From the NCBI RefSeq assembly GCF_034424805.1, contig NZ_JAXOUF010000011.1, positions 90,635 to 154,634 of the forward strand: a DNA stretch of 64,000 bases. Direction: 5' to 3'. The position numbers were made by a program, and so were the translations under genes. The notes below the pieces were generated by a model, which saw nothing but the letters and a program-made list of their open reading frames with translations, was not told the origin of the DNA and did no database searches. Within the stretch, counting starts at the first letter, position 1. Each line of letters begins with the position of its first letter. The stretch is from Labrys sedimenti. Its GTDB lineage: Bacteria > Pseudomonadota > Alphaproteobacteria > Rhizobiales > Labraceae. Below, piece after piece: positions 1 through 8,601 of this stretch.

Positions 1-728
1 GTCCCCGTAGCCAGGATGCGCTCCGCCTGTTTCTTCATCATCCGGACATAGGGGTCATCCTGAATTTCAGGATAGGCCGCTATCATGTCCATGATCATCT
101 TGACGGTCTCCGGCTTGAGATCCATGCCGCGACCGGCCTTGCCGACATTGATGCGGCTGCCCTTGGACTTCGCAGCCTCCAGACCGGCGGCAATCTGCGC
201 CGTACTTGCCGGTATGCCCGCAAACGTCAGCATCTCGCCTATTGCCTTGTCCGGATCGACGACGAAATCCTCATACATGAAGATCCGGGCCACTTTCGAG
301 CTGCGCCAGCCCATATAGAAATTGATATACCAGGGCATCGCCAGCATGGCGATCATATGCTCGAGTTCGACTTGGTCCCGGTTTAAATGCTGCTTGTCGA
401 GATAGAAGAAGGGATTGACCGGGCTCTCGCGATGCACATGATCCCGGATGCTGACTACGACATCGAAAAGGCTGCGGATCAGGACGATGATGGAGACATC
501 GTAGTCGCTGCACAGTTCCTCGGTCCAGGTACTATGCTTGATGTGGTGCTGCGCGACATAATCGAGATTGGCGTTTTGGGCCAGGCAAATTTCACAAAGT
601 TCCTGCTCGCGGCGTCCGTAACTTGGAATCAAATTGATTGAATTAAGGTTCACCGCGTTTGCTATGGCGCTGCTTATGAATGTCGAGGCCGATTTCGGCA
701 TGCAGGCCACAAGAACATGGTGCGACAT
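1..728 (-). CDS. Sulfotransferase family protein (C-terminus beyond window)
   Basis: The reading frame is open from an ATG at 728 to the window edge (242 codons), so the protein is cut off at its C-terminus. Residues 11-19 (PKSASTFIS) match the 5'-phosphosulfate-binding loop of PAPS-dependent sulfotransferases (PKSGTTWL type). Residues 85-93 (RSLFDVVVS) match the 3'-phosphate-binding RxxxDxxxS motif. The family transfers sulfate from PAPS to a hydroxyl or amine of a carbohydrate or small molecule; the acceptor cannot be read here. An AAGGAG sequence lies 5 bases before the ATG. It is divergent from a long gene-free stretch, so it is probably the first gene of its transcript. Family assignment is fairly secure; substrate is unknown. 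Confidence 0.75.
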   Translation of the reverse strand, partial: MSHHVLVACMPKSASTFISSAIANAVNLNSINLIPSYGRREQELCEICLAQNANLDYVAQHHIKHSTWTEELCSDYDVSIIVLIRSLFDVVVSIRDHVHRESPVNPFFYLDKQHLNRDQVELEHMIAMLAMPWYINFYMGWRSSKVARIFMYEDFVVDPDKAIGEMLTFAGIPASTAQIAAGLEAAKSKGSRINVGKAGRGMDLKPETVKMIMDMIAAYPEIQDDPYVRMMKKQAERILATG

Positions 729-1303
729 CGCGTCTCCTTCACTCGAACAATTGATCTCCATGATCGGGTATTGTCTTTGCTACTCAGCGCCCCCCAGCAA
801 CTACCCAGCGTCACATCACAGGAAACATACTTTCCCGGTTGGTTCAACCTAGGGTTAGTCTCAGTTTTTCCACAGAGGCCGGCATTCGGCAGTCGCACGA
901 CAAGAGAACGCCGGCCCTCGTCCAACGTTCCACGCTCGGCAAACCATTCAATAGTTACGCGTCTTTCTGACCGCCCCGGCCAGCGTTGCAATATCTATCA
1001 CTCTGGAATCATTACAAAAATGAATTTGGATGGATCACGTCGAGCCGGAGGCCACCAAGGTCGAACCAAGATGCAGGGACACGCTGTATTCGTTGTCGGT
1101 GCTCCGGCACCAACTGCCTAACCCACTCATCCGATCAACAAAAATTTATTCCTCGAGGACTGCACCTTCGCCTGCGGCGATCGGGAAGCAAGACAGCGAA
1201 GGGCGGAGTCACATAATCGGCGACATGAAACGGTGTTGTGACACCTCCATCCCGGTGACGCCAGCACATCCCGTTCAGCCAAGCGAGTCGCCGGCCAGTT
1301 GCC
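729..1303. other. Gene-free stretch between sulfotransferase and Sua5 genes
   Basis: About 575 bases with no convincing gene. The short open frames here have no ribosome binding sites or recognisable protein features and are interrupted on both strands. Base composition looks less GC-rich than the flanks. It lies upstream of the sulfotransferase gene and beyond the stop of the Sua5 gene, so it should hold the sulfotransferase promoter. I see no tRNA-like or strong hairpin structure. Confidence 0.6.
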
Positions 1304-2275
1304 CTATCGTTCGGCGGCAGCGCGAGCGAGCCTGTCGCGTATCGCTTCTCCCAGTCCGTCGCCAGGAATGGGAGCGACGGCTATGGCATGAATGTCGGCC
1401 CGGTCGAGCATGCGCAGCATGCCGAACAAGTTGGCGGCAGCTTCGGTGAGGTCGCCGCTCGGACTGAGATTGGCAGCGATACGAGCCCGCCCATCCCCGC
1501 TTGGGCCAAAGCCGAGCCAGGCCTCGTCCGGTCCGGCTTGTTCGGCATCGAGCCTGACGTGGGCCCGAGGCGCATAATGGGATGCCAGCATGCCAGGTGC
1601 CACCGGCTCGTCGCCGGCGCCCTCGGGGCCTTCGGCCAGGGCAAAGCCGAGCACTTCCTCGATCATGTCCCGCGAGAGTCCGCCGGGACGCAGCATCGCC
1701 ACGCGATCGCCGAGGCAGGACAGGATAGTCGATTCGACACCGACCTTGGTGGCGCCGCCATCCACGATGGCATCGATGCGGCCATCGAGATCGGCGGCGA
1801 CATGGGTTGCCGTCGTGGCACTGACATGGCCGGAGCGATTGGCCGAAGGTGCGGCGACGGGACGGCCGACCGCCTCGAGCACGGCATGAGCCACGGGGTG
1901 GTCGGGTACCCGCAGGGCCACGCTGTCGAGCCCGGCGGTGGCGATCTCGCTGACCGTACAGGTCGACGCCTTCGGCACCACCAGAGTCAACGGCCCCGGC
2001 CAGAAGGCCCGGGCCAGGCGCTCGGCCGCAGGCGAGAAGACGCCTTGGCCACGGGCGAGTTCGAAAGAAGCGAGATGGGCGATCAACGGATTGAAGCGCG
2101 GACGGCCCTTGGCCTCGTAGATGCCGGCGACCGCCCGTCCGTTGGTGGCATCGGCGCCCAGGCCATAGACCGTCTCGGTGGGAAAGGAGACCAGCCCGCC
2201 CTGCGCCAGGATATGTCCCGCCGTCTCCAGAGAGGATGGATCGGCCCCGAGATGCAGAGTGTTTCGATGTGTCAT
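1304..2275 (-). CDS. tsaC: L-threonylcarbamoyladenylate synthase (Sua5/YwlC/YrdC type)
   Basis: This 323-residue cytoplasmic enzyme makes threonylcarbamoyl-AMP from threonine, bicarbonate and ATP, the first step of t6A formation at position 37 of ANN-decoding tRNAs. The N-terminal YrdC domain begins with a 'GGLVSFPTETVYGLGADA' signature near residue 23, and a PSANRSGH motif follows. The length and the extra ~120 C-terminal residues fit the long Sua5 form rather than the short TsaC form. I place the start at 2275 (MTHRNT...) because an upstream extension to 2383 would run into the divergent acyl-CoA dehydrogenase gene and adds no family sequence. Function is well supported; the exact start is less so. 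Confidence 0.9.
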   Translation of the reverse strand: MTHRNTLHLGADPSSLETAGHILAQGGLVSFPTETVYGLGADATNGRAVAGIYEAKGRPRFNPLIAHLASFELARGQGVFSPAAERLARAFWPGPLTLVVPKASTCTVSEIATAGLDSVALRVPDHPVAHAVLEAVGRPVAAPSANRSGHVSATTATHVAADLDGRIDAIVDGGATKVGVESTILSCLGDRVAMLRPGGLSRDMIEEVLGFALAEGPEGAGDEPVAPGMLASHYAPRAHVRLDAEQAGPDEAWLGFGPSGDGRARIAANLSPSGDLTEAAANLFGMLRMLDRADIHAIAVAPIPGDGLGEAIRDRLARAAAER

Positions 2276-2382
2276 CCGGGCCTGCCGTCCGCTCTTTTGT
2301 TGATCGATGCGTGATGCGCCATTGCCCGTAGCCACGCATTCCGTCAAGTTCGAAGGTGCGCAATGGAGTTCAAGAACCAACA

Positions 2383-4149
2383 ATGACCTATCAAGCGCCT
2401 ATCGCCGACATTGCCTTCTCGCTTCGTCACGTCGCTGATGTCGATGCGCTGCAGAGCGAGGGATTGTTCCCCGACGCAACGCCGGATCTCGTCGACACCA
2501 TCCTGGAGGAAGCCGGCCATTTCGCGACCGATCGCATTGCTCCGCTCAATCGCGAGGGCGACCGGGTCGGCGCACGGCTCGAACAGCAGGGCGTGGTGAC
2601 CGCTCCCGGTTGGCGCGAGGCCTATGCCGACTGGAGCGGCGGAGGCTGGAATGGCTTGGCGGGACCGGTGGAATTCGGCGGCCAGGGCCTGCCCCTGCTG
2701 CTCAACGCCGCTTGCTTGGAAATGTGGAACTCGGCCTCGATGGCCTTCGGCATCGGCCCCGTGCTCACCATGGGCGCAGTCGAGGCCCTCGCCGCCCATG
2801 CCACGCCGGAATTGCGCGCAACCTATCTCGCCAAGCTGGTCAGCGGCGAGTGGACGGGTACGATGAACTTGACCGAGCCGCAGGCCGGCTCCGACCTCGC
2901 CGCCCTGCGCAGCCGCGCCGAGCGACGCGACGACGGCAGCTATCGCATCTTCGGGCAGAAGATCTTCATCACCTATGGCGATCATGACCTGACCCCCAAC
3001 ATCGTGCATCTGGTGCTTGCTCGGCTTCCCGACGCGCCTGCAGGCACGCGCGGCATCTCGTTGTTCCTGGTGCCGAAATATCTGCCAGATGCCGAGGGCA
3101 ATCCGGGCCGCCGCAACGATGCCTTCTGCTCGGGGCTCGAGCACAAGCTCGGCATTCACGGCTCGCCGACCTGCGTGATGGTGTTCGGCGACGAGGGCGG
3201 CGCTGTCGGCTATCTCGTCGGCGAGGAGCACAAGGGCCTCGCCTGCATGTTCACCATGATGAACAATGCCCGGCTCGCCGTCGGCCTGCAGGGGGTTGCC
3301 ATCGCCGAACGCGCCTATCAGCACGCCCTCGCCTATGCCAGGGAGCGCCGGCAGGGCAAGAGCCCGCTCTGGCAGAATGGCGGCATGAGCCCGATCATCG
3401 AACATCCCGACATCAGGCGTATGCTGCTGGAGATGCGGGCCAAGACCGTGGCCGCCCGCGGCATCTCTTACCTTCTTGCCGCAGCGATCGACCGTTCCCA
3501 TCACGAAAGCGAAGTCGACAGGCGTAGACAAGCCTCCAACCGTGCCGCCTTGCTGACGCCGGTGGCCAAGGCCTTCTCGACCGATATCGGCAACGAGGTC
3601 GCCTCCCTCGGCGTCCAGGTCCATGGCGGCATGGGCTATATCGAGGAGACCGGCGCCGCCCAGCATTTCCGCGATGCCCGCATCGCCGCGATCTATGAGG
3701 GCACCAACGGCATCCAGGCGATCGATCTCGTCACCCGCAAGCTGCCGCTCGAAGGGGGCGCCGTCGTCGGCAGCTTCATCGCTGAGTTGCGGGAGACCGT
3801 CGCGGCTGTCGCGGCCAGCGAGCGCCTCGCCTCTCTCGCACCTCTGCTGGGACGTGCCATCGACGCGCTGGAGCGCGCCACCGCCTATATGCTGGCGCCG
3901 CGCGAGCGGCCCGAGGACGTCCTCGCCGGCGCCACACCCTATCTGCGCGTCTCCGCCATCGCCGCCGGTGGGGCCGTGGTGGCGAAAGAAGCGCTGGCGG
4001 CGGCTGCCATCGATCCGCGCGACCCGGCCAATCGGCTGCGCATCGACACCGCGCATTTCTACGCCACGCAGATTTCGCCGCAGGCCGAGGGGCTCGCGGA
4101 AAGCGCGGTTAGCGGCTACGTTGCCGCCGGACTCGAAACCGTTCTCTGA
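2383..4149 (+). CDS. Acyl-CoA dehydrogenase (DmdC-like, ~590-residue class)
   Basis: This FAD-dependent flavoprotein of 588 residues oxidises an acyl-CoA to the 2-enoyl-CoA and passes electrons to ETF. It has the N-terminal, middle and C-terminal acyl-CoA dehydrogenase domains, with FAD-site sequence around 'MNLTEPQAGSDLAALR' (about residue 158) and the catalytic glutamate in 'IYEGTNGIQAIDL' (about residue 440). The extra C-terminal domain and the 'YQAPIADIAFSL' opening are typical of the class containing 3-methylmercaptopropionyl-CoA dehydrogenase (DmdC), but true substrate cannot be fixed from sequence. The 2383 ATG gives the usual N-terminus; a GTG at 2356 would add nine residues. It is followed 12 bases later by an SDR gene, probably in one operon. 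Confidence 0.88.
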   Translation: MTYQAPIADIAFSLRHVADVDALQSEGLFPDATPDLVDTILEEAGHFATDRIAPLNREGDRVGARLEQQGVVTAPGWREAYADWSGGGWNGLAGPVEFGGQGLPLLLNAACLEMWNSASMAFGIGPVLTMGAVEALAAHATPELRATYLAKLVSGEWTGTMNLTEPQAGSDLAALRSRAERRDDGSYRIFGQKIFITYGDHDLTPNIVHLVLARLPDAPAGTRGISLFLVPKYLPDAEGNPGRRNDAFCSGLEHKLGIHGSPTCVMVFGDEGGAVGYLVGEEHKGLACMFTMMNNARLAVGLQGVAIAERAYQHALAYARERRQGKSPLWQNGGMSPIIEHPDIRRMLLEMRAKTVAARGISYLLAAAIDRSHHESEVDRRRQASNRAALLTPVAKAFSTDIGNEVASLGVQVHGGMGYIEETGAAQHFRDARIAAIYEGTNGIQAIDLVTRKLPLEGGAVVGSFIAELRETVAAVAASERLASLAPLLGRAIDALERATAYMLAPRERPEDVLAGATPYLRVSAIAAGGAVVAKEALAAAAIDPRDPANRLRIDTAHFYATQISPQAEGLAESAVSGYVAAGLETVL

Positions 4150-4161
4150 CAGGACTCCTGA

Positions 4162-5025
4162 ATGTCGCTTGCCAACAAAACCCTGTTCATCACTGGCGCC
4201 TCGCGTGGCATCGGGCTCGCCATCGCGCTGAAGGCGGCCAGGGATGGCGCCAACATCGCCGTTGCGGCCAAGACCGAAACCCCCCACCCCAAGCTGGAAG
4301 GCACCATCTATACGGCCGCCGAAGAGATCGAGAAGGCAGGCGGCAAGGCCCTGCCGCTGGTGGTGGACGTGCGTGACGAGGACAGCGTCAAGGAGGCTTT
4401 CGCCAAGACAGCGGCGCAGTTCGGCGGCATCGACATCGTGGTCAACAACGCCTCGGCCATCCAGATGACCAAGGCCGCCGACACCGAGATGAAGCGCTAC
4501 GATCTGATGAACCAGATCAATGCGCGCGGTACCTTCCTGGTCTCGAAGACGGCCCTGCCCTATCTCGAAAAGGCCGAGCAACCGCATATCCTGATGCTGT
4601 CGCCACCTCTCGACATGAAGGAGAAGTGGTTCGCGCCCCATACCGCCTACTCGATCGCCAAATACGGCATGAGCTTGGTGGTGCTTGGCCTTGCCGGCGA
4701 GACGCGCGGCCGCATCGGCGTCAACGCCTTGTGGCCCCGCACCACCATCGCCACGGCCGCGATCAAGAACATCCTCGGCGGTGACGCCCTGATGCGCCGC
4801 TCGCGCAAGCCGGACATCCTGGCCGATGCCGCCTATCGCATCTTCCACAAGCCGGTCAGCTTCACCGGCAACTTCCTGATCGACGACACCTTCCTCTATG
4901 GCGAGGGCGTCACCGATTTCGAAGCCTACCGCGCGGTCCCGGGCGAAACCCTGGCGCCCGACTTCTTCGTGCCCGACGATTCCGTACCGCCCCCCGGCGT
5001 GGTCATCGGGGAGGCCATGCACTAA
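4162..5025 (+). CDS. SDR family oxidoreductase (HSDL2-like)
   Basis: A 287-residue short-chain dehydrogenase/reductase. The Rossmann nucleotide-binding motif TGASRGIG is at residues 10-17, the NNAS motif near residue 94, and a YSIAK active-site motif (Tyr-x-x-x-Lys) near residue 165. The overall sequence resembles the hydroxysteroid dehydrogenase-like 2 (HSDL2) subgroup, which often sits beside fatty-acid oxidation genes. It follows the acyl-CoA dehydrogenase gene by 12 bases, which suggests a shared role in acyl or branched-chain acid oxidation. The substrate is unknown. A Shine-Dalgarno-like AGGA lies just upstream of the ATG. Confidence 0.85.
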   Translation: MSLANKTLFITGASRGIGLAIALKAARDGANIAVAAKTETPHPKLEGTIYTAAEEIEKAGGKALPLVVDVRDEDSVKEAFAKTAAQFGGIDIVVNNASAIQMTKAADTEMKRYDLMNQINARGTFLVSKTALPYLEKAEQPHILMLSPPLDMKEKWFAPHTAYSIAKYGMSLVVLGLAGETRGRIGVNALWPRTTIATAAIKNILGGDALMRRSRKPDILADAAYRIFHKPVSFTGNFLIDDTFLYGEGVTDFEAYRAVPGETLAPDFFVPDDSVPPPGVVIGEAMH

Positions 5026-5163
5026 AGCATCGCGCCGAAAAGTGGGTACCGGTTTTCGGCAAAAAAGATGCGACAACAAGGAATTACCGCATCGAGCCTG
5101 ATTCAGAAATCAGGTTCGATGCTGTAGAACAAAGCGCAGTCGCGCGTGCGCGCCTATTTGGTC
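5026..5163. repeat. Rhizobiales-type intergenic palindromic repeat
   Basis: The stretch just after the SDR stop begins with a sequence of the kind often seen between genes in this order (AGCATCGCGCCGAAAAGTGG, continuing to about 5072). It then contains a hairpin with 14-base arms and one mismatch at 5089-5102 and 5109-5122. No reading frame of interest is present. It may help end transcription of the acyl-CoA dehydrogenase/SDR pair, but it has no clear U-tract. Confidence 0.55.
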
Positions 5164-5329
5164 AAGAGCAAAGCGCGTTTAGACGAAAACGCTTGTTTGC
5201 TCTAACTCTTTGGTTCGACGCGTCTTTGCGATTCTTGGTGATTCCACCAAATCGCAAAACGCTCTAGTCCTTCATTTCGACGCGTCCTTGTGGTTCTTGC
5301 CGATTTCGGCACATCGCAAGACGCCATAG
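5164..5329 (+). repeat. R1 repeat, full copy plus a degenerate partial copy
   Basis: This is the reference copy of the repeat called R1 here. It begins AGAGCAAAGCGCGTTT, contains TTGCTCTAACTCTTTGGTTC and ACGCGTCTTTGCGATTC in the middle, and ends AATCGCAAAACGCTCTAG at 5267. A degraded right half follows at 5268-5329. The right part (GCGATTC...AATCGC) can fold into a hairpin. Similar copies occur at about 9328, 9454 (reversed), 13811, 18571 and 18955. Confidence 0.8.
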
Positions 5330-5349
5330 GTCGCAGGGAGATATCCGGC

Positions 5350-6285
5350 ATGACGACGCTGTTGGTCACGCACCCGGCCTATGCCCGCCACGAGACGCCG
5401 CGAGGCCATCCCGAGCGGGTCGACCGTATCCTCGCGGTGGAAGCGGTGCTGGCCACGCCCCTGTTCGATGGGCTGGAGCGCGTCCAGGCGCCGGAGGCCT
5501 CGATCGAGATGATCGAGGCCTGCCATCCGCGCGCCTATATCGACACCTTGCAGCGCCTGAGCCCGCATGACGATGAGGGGTTGGCACAGCTCGACGGCGA
5601 CACCTCGATGTCATCGGGCAGCTTCGAGGCAGCGCTGCGCGGTGCCGGCGGCGCGACGCTGGCGGTTGACCATGTCATGACCGGCAAGGCCAGGAACGCC
5701 TTCAGCGCCTCGCGCCCGCCCGGCCACCATGCCGAGCCGCAACGGGCGATGGGCTTTTGCCTGTTCAACAATGTCGCAATCGCCGCGCGCCACGCCCAGA
5801 AGACTCATGGTGCCGAGCGGGTGGCGATCCTCGATTTCGACGTGCATCACGGCAACGGCACCCAGGCGATCTTCTGGAACGACCCCAGCGTACTCTATGC
5901 CTCCACCCACCAGATGCCGCTCTATCCTGGCACCGGCGCCCCCGGCGAAACCGGCGAGGCCGGCACCATCGTCAATGCCCCGCTCAGGCCCGGCCAGGGC
6001 GGCAGCGAATTCCGCGAAGCCATGCAGAGCTTGATCCTGCCGCGCATGCAGGAATTCGCTCCGGATCTCATCCTGATTTCGGCCGGCTTCGATGCCCATG
6101 AACGCGATCCGCTCGGCGGGCTCAATTTCGTCGAGGAGGATTATGCCTGGGCGACCTCGGTACTGATCGATCTCGCGGCCAGGACGGCAGGCGGGCGCAT
6201 CGTCTCCGTGCTCGAAGGCGGCTATGATCTGACCGCCCTCGCCCGCTCCAGCGCCGTGCATGTCGCCACCTTGATGCAGGCGTAG
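5350..6285 (+). CDS. Histone deacetylase family protein (class II-like amidohydrolase)
   Basis: This 311-residue zinc-dependent deacetylase of the arginase/deacetylase fold carries the diagnostic motifs in order: RPPGHHAE (about residue 119), the catalytic and zinc-binding DFDVHHGNG (about 162), a GFDAH zinc ligand motif (about 248) and EGGYD near the C-terminus. Bacterial members remove acetyl groups from polyamines or other small amides; a protein substrate is also possible. The 5350 ATG has AGGGAG nine bases upstream. In other Rhizobiales a homologue often precedes xseB-dxs; here it stands about 12 kb away, alone between a repeat block and a large inverted repeat. Confidence 0.9.
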   Translation: MTTLLVTHPAYARHETPRGHPERVDRILAVEAVLATPLFDGLERVQAPEASIEMIEACHPRAYIDTLQRLSPHDDEGLAQLDGDTSMSSGSFEAALRGAGGATLAVDHVMTGKARNAFSASRPPGHHAEPQRAMGFCLFNNVAIAARHAQKTHGAERVAILDFDVHHGNGTQAIFWNDPSVLYASTHQMPLYPGTGAPGETGEAGTIVNAPLRPGQGGSEFREAMQSLILPRMQEFAPDLILISAGFDAHERDPLGGLNFVEEDYAWATSVLIDLAARTAGGRIVSVLEGGYDLTALARSSAVHVATLMQA

Positions 6286-6336
6286 GAATTATCGCGGATA
6301 TGTACTCTGTCATACCAGAGTGCGGAAAGAATGATC

Positions 6337-6424
6337 CGTCATTGCGAGCGAAGCGAAGCAATCCAGGAGCTTGAAGGCATAGAGTTTACGGCTCCTGGAT
6401 TGCTTCGCTTCGCTCGCAATGACG
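6337..6424. repeat. Perfect 34-bp inverted repeat at convergent gene ends
   Basis: Two identical 34-base arms (6337-6370 and 6391-6424) in inverted orientation surround a 20-base loop. The arm contains GCGAGCGAAGCGAAGCAA. It lies between the convergent ends of the deacetylase-like gene and the exported protein gene, so it could act as a bidirectional transcription stop or as a REP-type element. A smaller hairpin, GGTCGATC-TCCG-GATCGACC, follows at 6507-6526. Confidence 0.8.
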
Positions 6425-6600
6425 GAATTGGTGAGTCAATCTTTATGCAGGCTGATATATTCGCGAACGGGTAAATCGCGTACCCAAACGCGCGGGCAGC
6501 ATGGAGGGTCGATCTCCGGATCGACCGCCTTCATCTCTGTTTCACGCGCCGTTTCAAGAATGGTCGATCTGAAGATCGCCCCTCTTCCTGCAAAGGTGAA

Positions 6601-7239
6601 TCAATCCCCGTCCTCGAAGAACTGCCACTTGCCCTGCGGACTGATACCGAGGCGATAGAAGGAATAGACACCCTTGTCCTGCATGTCCTGGAAATCGCCG
6701 GCGGTGATCAGGCGGAACAGCTCGACCATCTGCGGGCCGGTCAGCTTGTTGAGGGGATAGCGCGCGAAATAGGGCCAGACATAGGCCTCCTGCGGCGTGC
6801 CGACATCGACATGGACATAGCCCGCCTCAAGCACGTCATCCATGATGGCGAGGATCTCCCGCCCCTTCGGATCACCGGCCAGGAGCTTCAGCGTGGCGAT
6901 CGGATCGTCGCTCTCGCCGCCGGGCAGATCGGGATTGCCGCCATTGGCGGCAAAGATCGGGCGCAGTGATTCGAGTTCGCCCGTCTTGATCGCCGTCAGC
7001 AGTTTCTGCCTCAGTTCCTTCACCGGTGCCGGCAGGTCGGCGTCGCCATAGAAGACCTGGGGCGTAGCCTGGGAGGCTGCACTGTCGTCGTTTGCGGGGG
7101 TGGTAACCGTCACCGTGGGGGTCTGGGTGCTGACGGGCGGAGACGAGCCCGGCGCATTCTTGGTCGTGTCGTTGGCCGCCTGCGACGGCACGGCGCCGAG
7201 CAGGGTGGCTGCGAGAGCGGCAAGGGTTATCAGGCGCAT
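6601..7239 (-). CDS. Exported hypothetical protein
   Basis: A 212-residue protein with an N-terminal signal peptide (positive MR start, hydrophobic ITLAALAATLLGAVP, cleavage after SQA near residue 21). A low-complexity Ser/Thr/Pro/Val linker follows (about residues 22-60). The remaining ~150 residues form a mostly hydrophilic domain containing 'DPKGREILAIMDDVLEAGY' and a C-terminal 'GKWQFFEDGD'. I recognise no enzymatic motif. It is probably periplasmic. The start at 7239 places the signal peptide at the N-terminus; an upstream start would add a non-signal stretch. Codon use looks like its neighbours. Confidence 0.7.
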   Translation of the reverse strand: MRLITLAALAATLLGAVPSQAANDTTKNAPGSSPPVSTQTPTVTVTTPANDDSAASQATPQVFYGDADLPAPVKELRQKLLTAIKTGELESLRPIFAANGGNPDLPGGESDDPIATLKLLAGDPKGREILAIMDDVLEAGYVHVDVGTPQEAYVWPYFARYPLNKLTGPQMVELFRLITAGDFQDMQDKGVYSFYRLGISPQGKWQFFEDGD

Positions 7240-7348
7240 GGGCGGCATCAATCCGGGATCAGGCGAATCACGGCATTCGCTGGGCAACAGCCTAGCCACA
7301 GCCGCGTCCGATTGCGAGCCTTCCCGGACTCTCGCCGCCCGTCACATT

Positions 7349-7609
7349 CTATTGATGGGTTCCCTTGACCGTGAACTCGCCATTGCGCACCCGCTCGGGC
7401 AGGCGCTCGGCAAAGCGGGCGACGGGTTCTTCTCCATAGGTCGCGACCAATTCCTTGAAGGCAGCAAAAAGAGCCGCATTGGCCACACAATCGCCGTCGA
7501 TGCCATCGAGAATGGCCTCTTCCCAGGCCTGCAGCAGATAGTCGAGCGCTGCCCGCCGGGCATCGTCTGCGGCGAATTGCTGTTTCAGATGGGTAACGCG
7601 ATCATACAT
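7349..7609 (-). CDS. Small conserved-looking hypothetical protein
   Basis: An 86-residue acidic protein (MYDRVTHLKQ...) rich in Ala, Glu and Leu, predicted largely helical, with no signal peptide or membrane segment. I do not recognise a family. The start at 7609 is preferred over an upstream extension because the added residues (PGTPACYGPVRP) look non-coding. It lies between two envelope-protein genes on the same strand and may belong to the same transcription unit, but gaps of about 90-110 bases leave this open. Confidence 0.55.
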   Translation of the reverse strand: MYDRVTHLKQQFAADDARRAALDYLLQAWEEAILDGIDGDCVANAALFAAFKELVATYGEEPVARFAERLPERVRNGEFTVKGTHQ

Positions 7610-7695
7610 GACAAAATCCTGCCGCAGCGATGGCTGCGGACGAACCGGACCATAGCATGCTGGTGTCCCAGGAATAGACACTTCCAAATTAATCG

Positions 7696-8121
7696 TTAAC
7701 GGCCGTAACGCGCTTCCAGTGCCTTGATGATGCTACCGCTCTCATCGAGATAGAGGCGGATCACCGTGCCGGCGGCCTCGTTGCAGCTGCGATAGCTCTC
7801 GCTGAAACTGCGATAGCCGCGATTGAAGGCACCGGCAAAGCGTGCCTTGGCCGCCTCGTCGAAGCCCTGTGCCTCGGCGAGGGCGTTCATCTTGTCTCGC
7901 CAGGCCGGCGCATCCGCAAAGCCGCACAAGCCGCGCAGATAGTGCAAGGCCCCCATCAGTTCGGCGAGCCGCAGCAATTGCGGTTCATAGGGGGCGATCT
8001 GCGGAGCCGCCGGCGCCGGCGTTGGCTGTACCGGCTTGGGCGGCGGCGTCTGCGCGCAGGCCGCCGCCACCATCGTTCCAAACGCCAGCAGGGCGGCCAG
8101 CAGGACCTGGCGGCCGCTCAC
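7696..8121 (-). CDS. TIGR02301-like exported protein
   Basis: A 141-residue protein with a signal peptide (LLAALLAFGTMVAAACAQ) followed by a Pro-rich linker (about residues 25-45) and a conserved helical domain containing 'LMGALHYLRGLC' and 'FNRGYRSFSESYRSCNEAA'. This matches the small Rhizobiales family TIGR02301, whose function is unknown. The Cys after VAAA could suggest a lipoprotein, but the lipobox is poor. The start is a GTG whose GTGA overlaps the stop of the upstream Nudix gene by four bases, implying translational coupling of the two. Confidence 0.75.
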   Translation of the reverse strand: MSGRQVLLAALLAFGTMVAAACAQTPPPKPVQPTPAPAAPQIAPYEPQLLRLAELMGALHYLRGLCGFADAPAWRDKMNALAEAQGFDEAAKARFAGAFNRGYRSFSESYRSCNEAAGTVIRLYLDESGSIIKALEARYGR

Positions 8122-8552
8122 AGCATTCTCCTGGCAGCGGCAACGATATCAGCCAGTCCGTCGGTCAGCGGCAGGCCGTCGAGGGTGACGGGATCGGCCC
8201 AGCGAAAGCTCAAGGTTTCCTCGCTGAGCCGCGGCTCCCCCTGCGCCGAACGCCCCACGAAGACCGCCACCACGAAATGGCGCTGCACGCCTCCCGCTTC
8301 ATCGCGGCTGATTACCTCGTGATGGCGGACGAAGCCGGTGATCTCGATCTCCAGACCGGTCTCCTCATGGACTTCCCGCCTGACCGCCGCTTCCAGGTTT
8401 TCACCCAGTTCCACCACACCGCCGGGCAGCGAGAACAGGCCCTGGCCCGGTGCTCGCGCCCGCTCGCCCAGCAACACTCTGCCGTCGCGGAAGAGAGCGA
8501 TGCTGGCTGCAAGAATCGGTCTGGCGGGATAGGATCGCGGCGCTTCCGTCAT
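8118..8552 (-). CDS. Nudix hydrolase
   Basis: A 144-residue cytoplasmic pyrophosphohydrolase. The Nudix box (G-x5-E-x7-REVHEETGL) is complete, from about residue 41 to 63, so it should bind Mg2+ and cleave a nucleoside diphosphate linked to some moiety. ADP-ribose, (d)NTPs and NUDIX sugar nucleotides are all possible; no subfamily signature is clear. I place the start at 8552 (MTEAPRS); a frame continues to 8624 but enters the region of the divergent SRAP-like gene. Its stop overlaps the start of the downstream TIGR02301-like gene. Confidence 0.85.
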   Translation of the reverse strand: MTEAPRSYPARPILAASIALFRDGRVLLGERARAPGQGLFSLPGGVVELGENLEAAVRREVHEETGLEIEITGFVRHHEVISRDEAGGVQRHFVVAVFVGRSAQGEPRLSEETLSFRWADPVTLDGLPLTDGLADIVAAARRML

Positions 8553-8601
8553 GGCGCCACTATTGGCGGCGGCGCCCTGCCCCGCAACCCCTTTCGAGGT
8601 C

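Noticed and set aside
1275..2363. 362-residue minus-strand frame overlapping the Sua5 gene
   Set aside because: It is a shifted frame of the Sua5 gene, which has the proper YrdC motifs in another frame.
2344..5079. 911-residue open frame on the minus strand
   Set aside because: It is the reverse-strand shadow of the acyl-CoA dehydrogenase and SDR genes; its sequence is the Gly/Arg/His-rich type produced by high-GC antisense frames and has no ribosome binding site.
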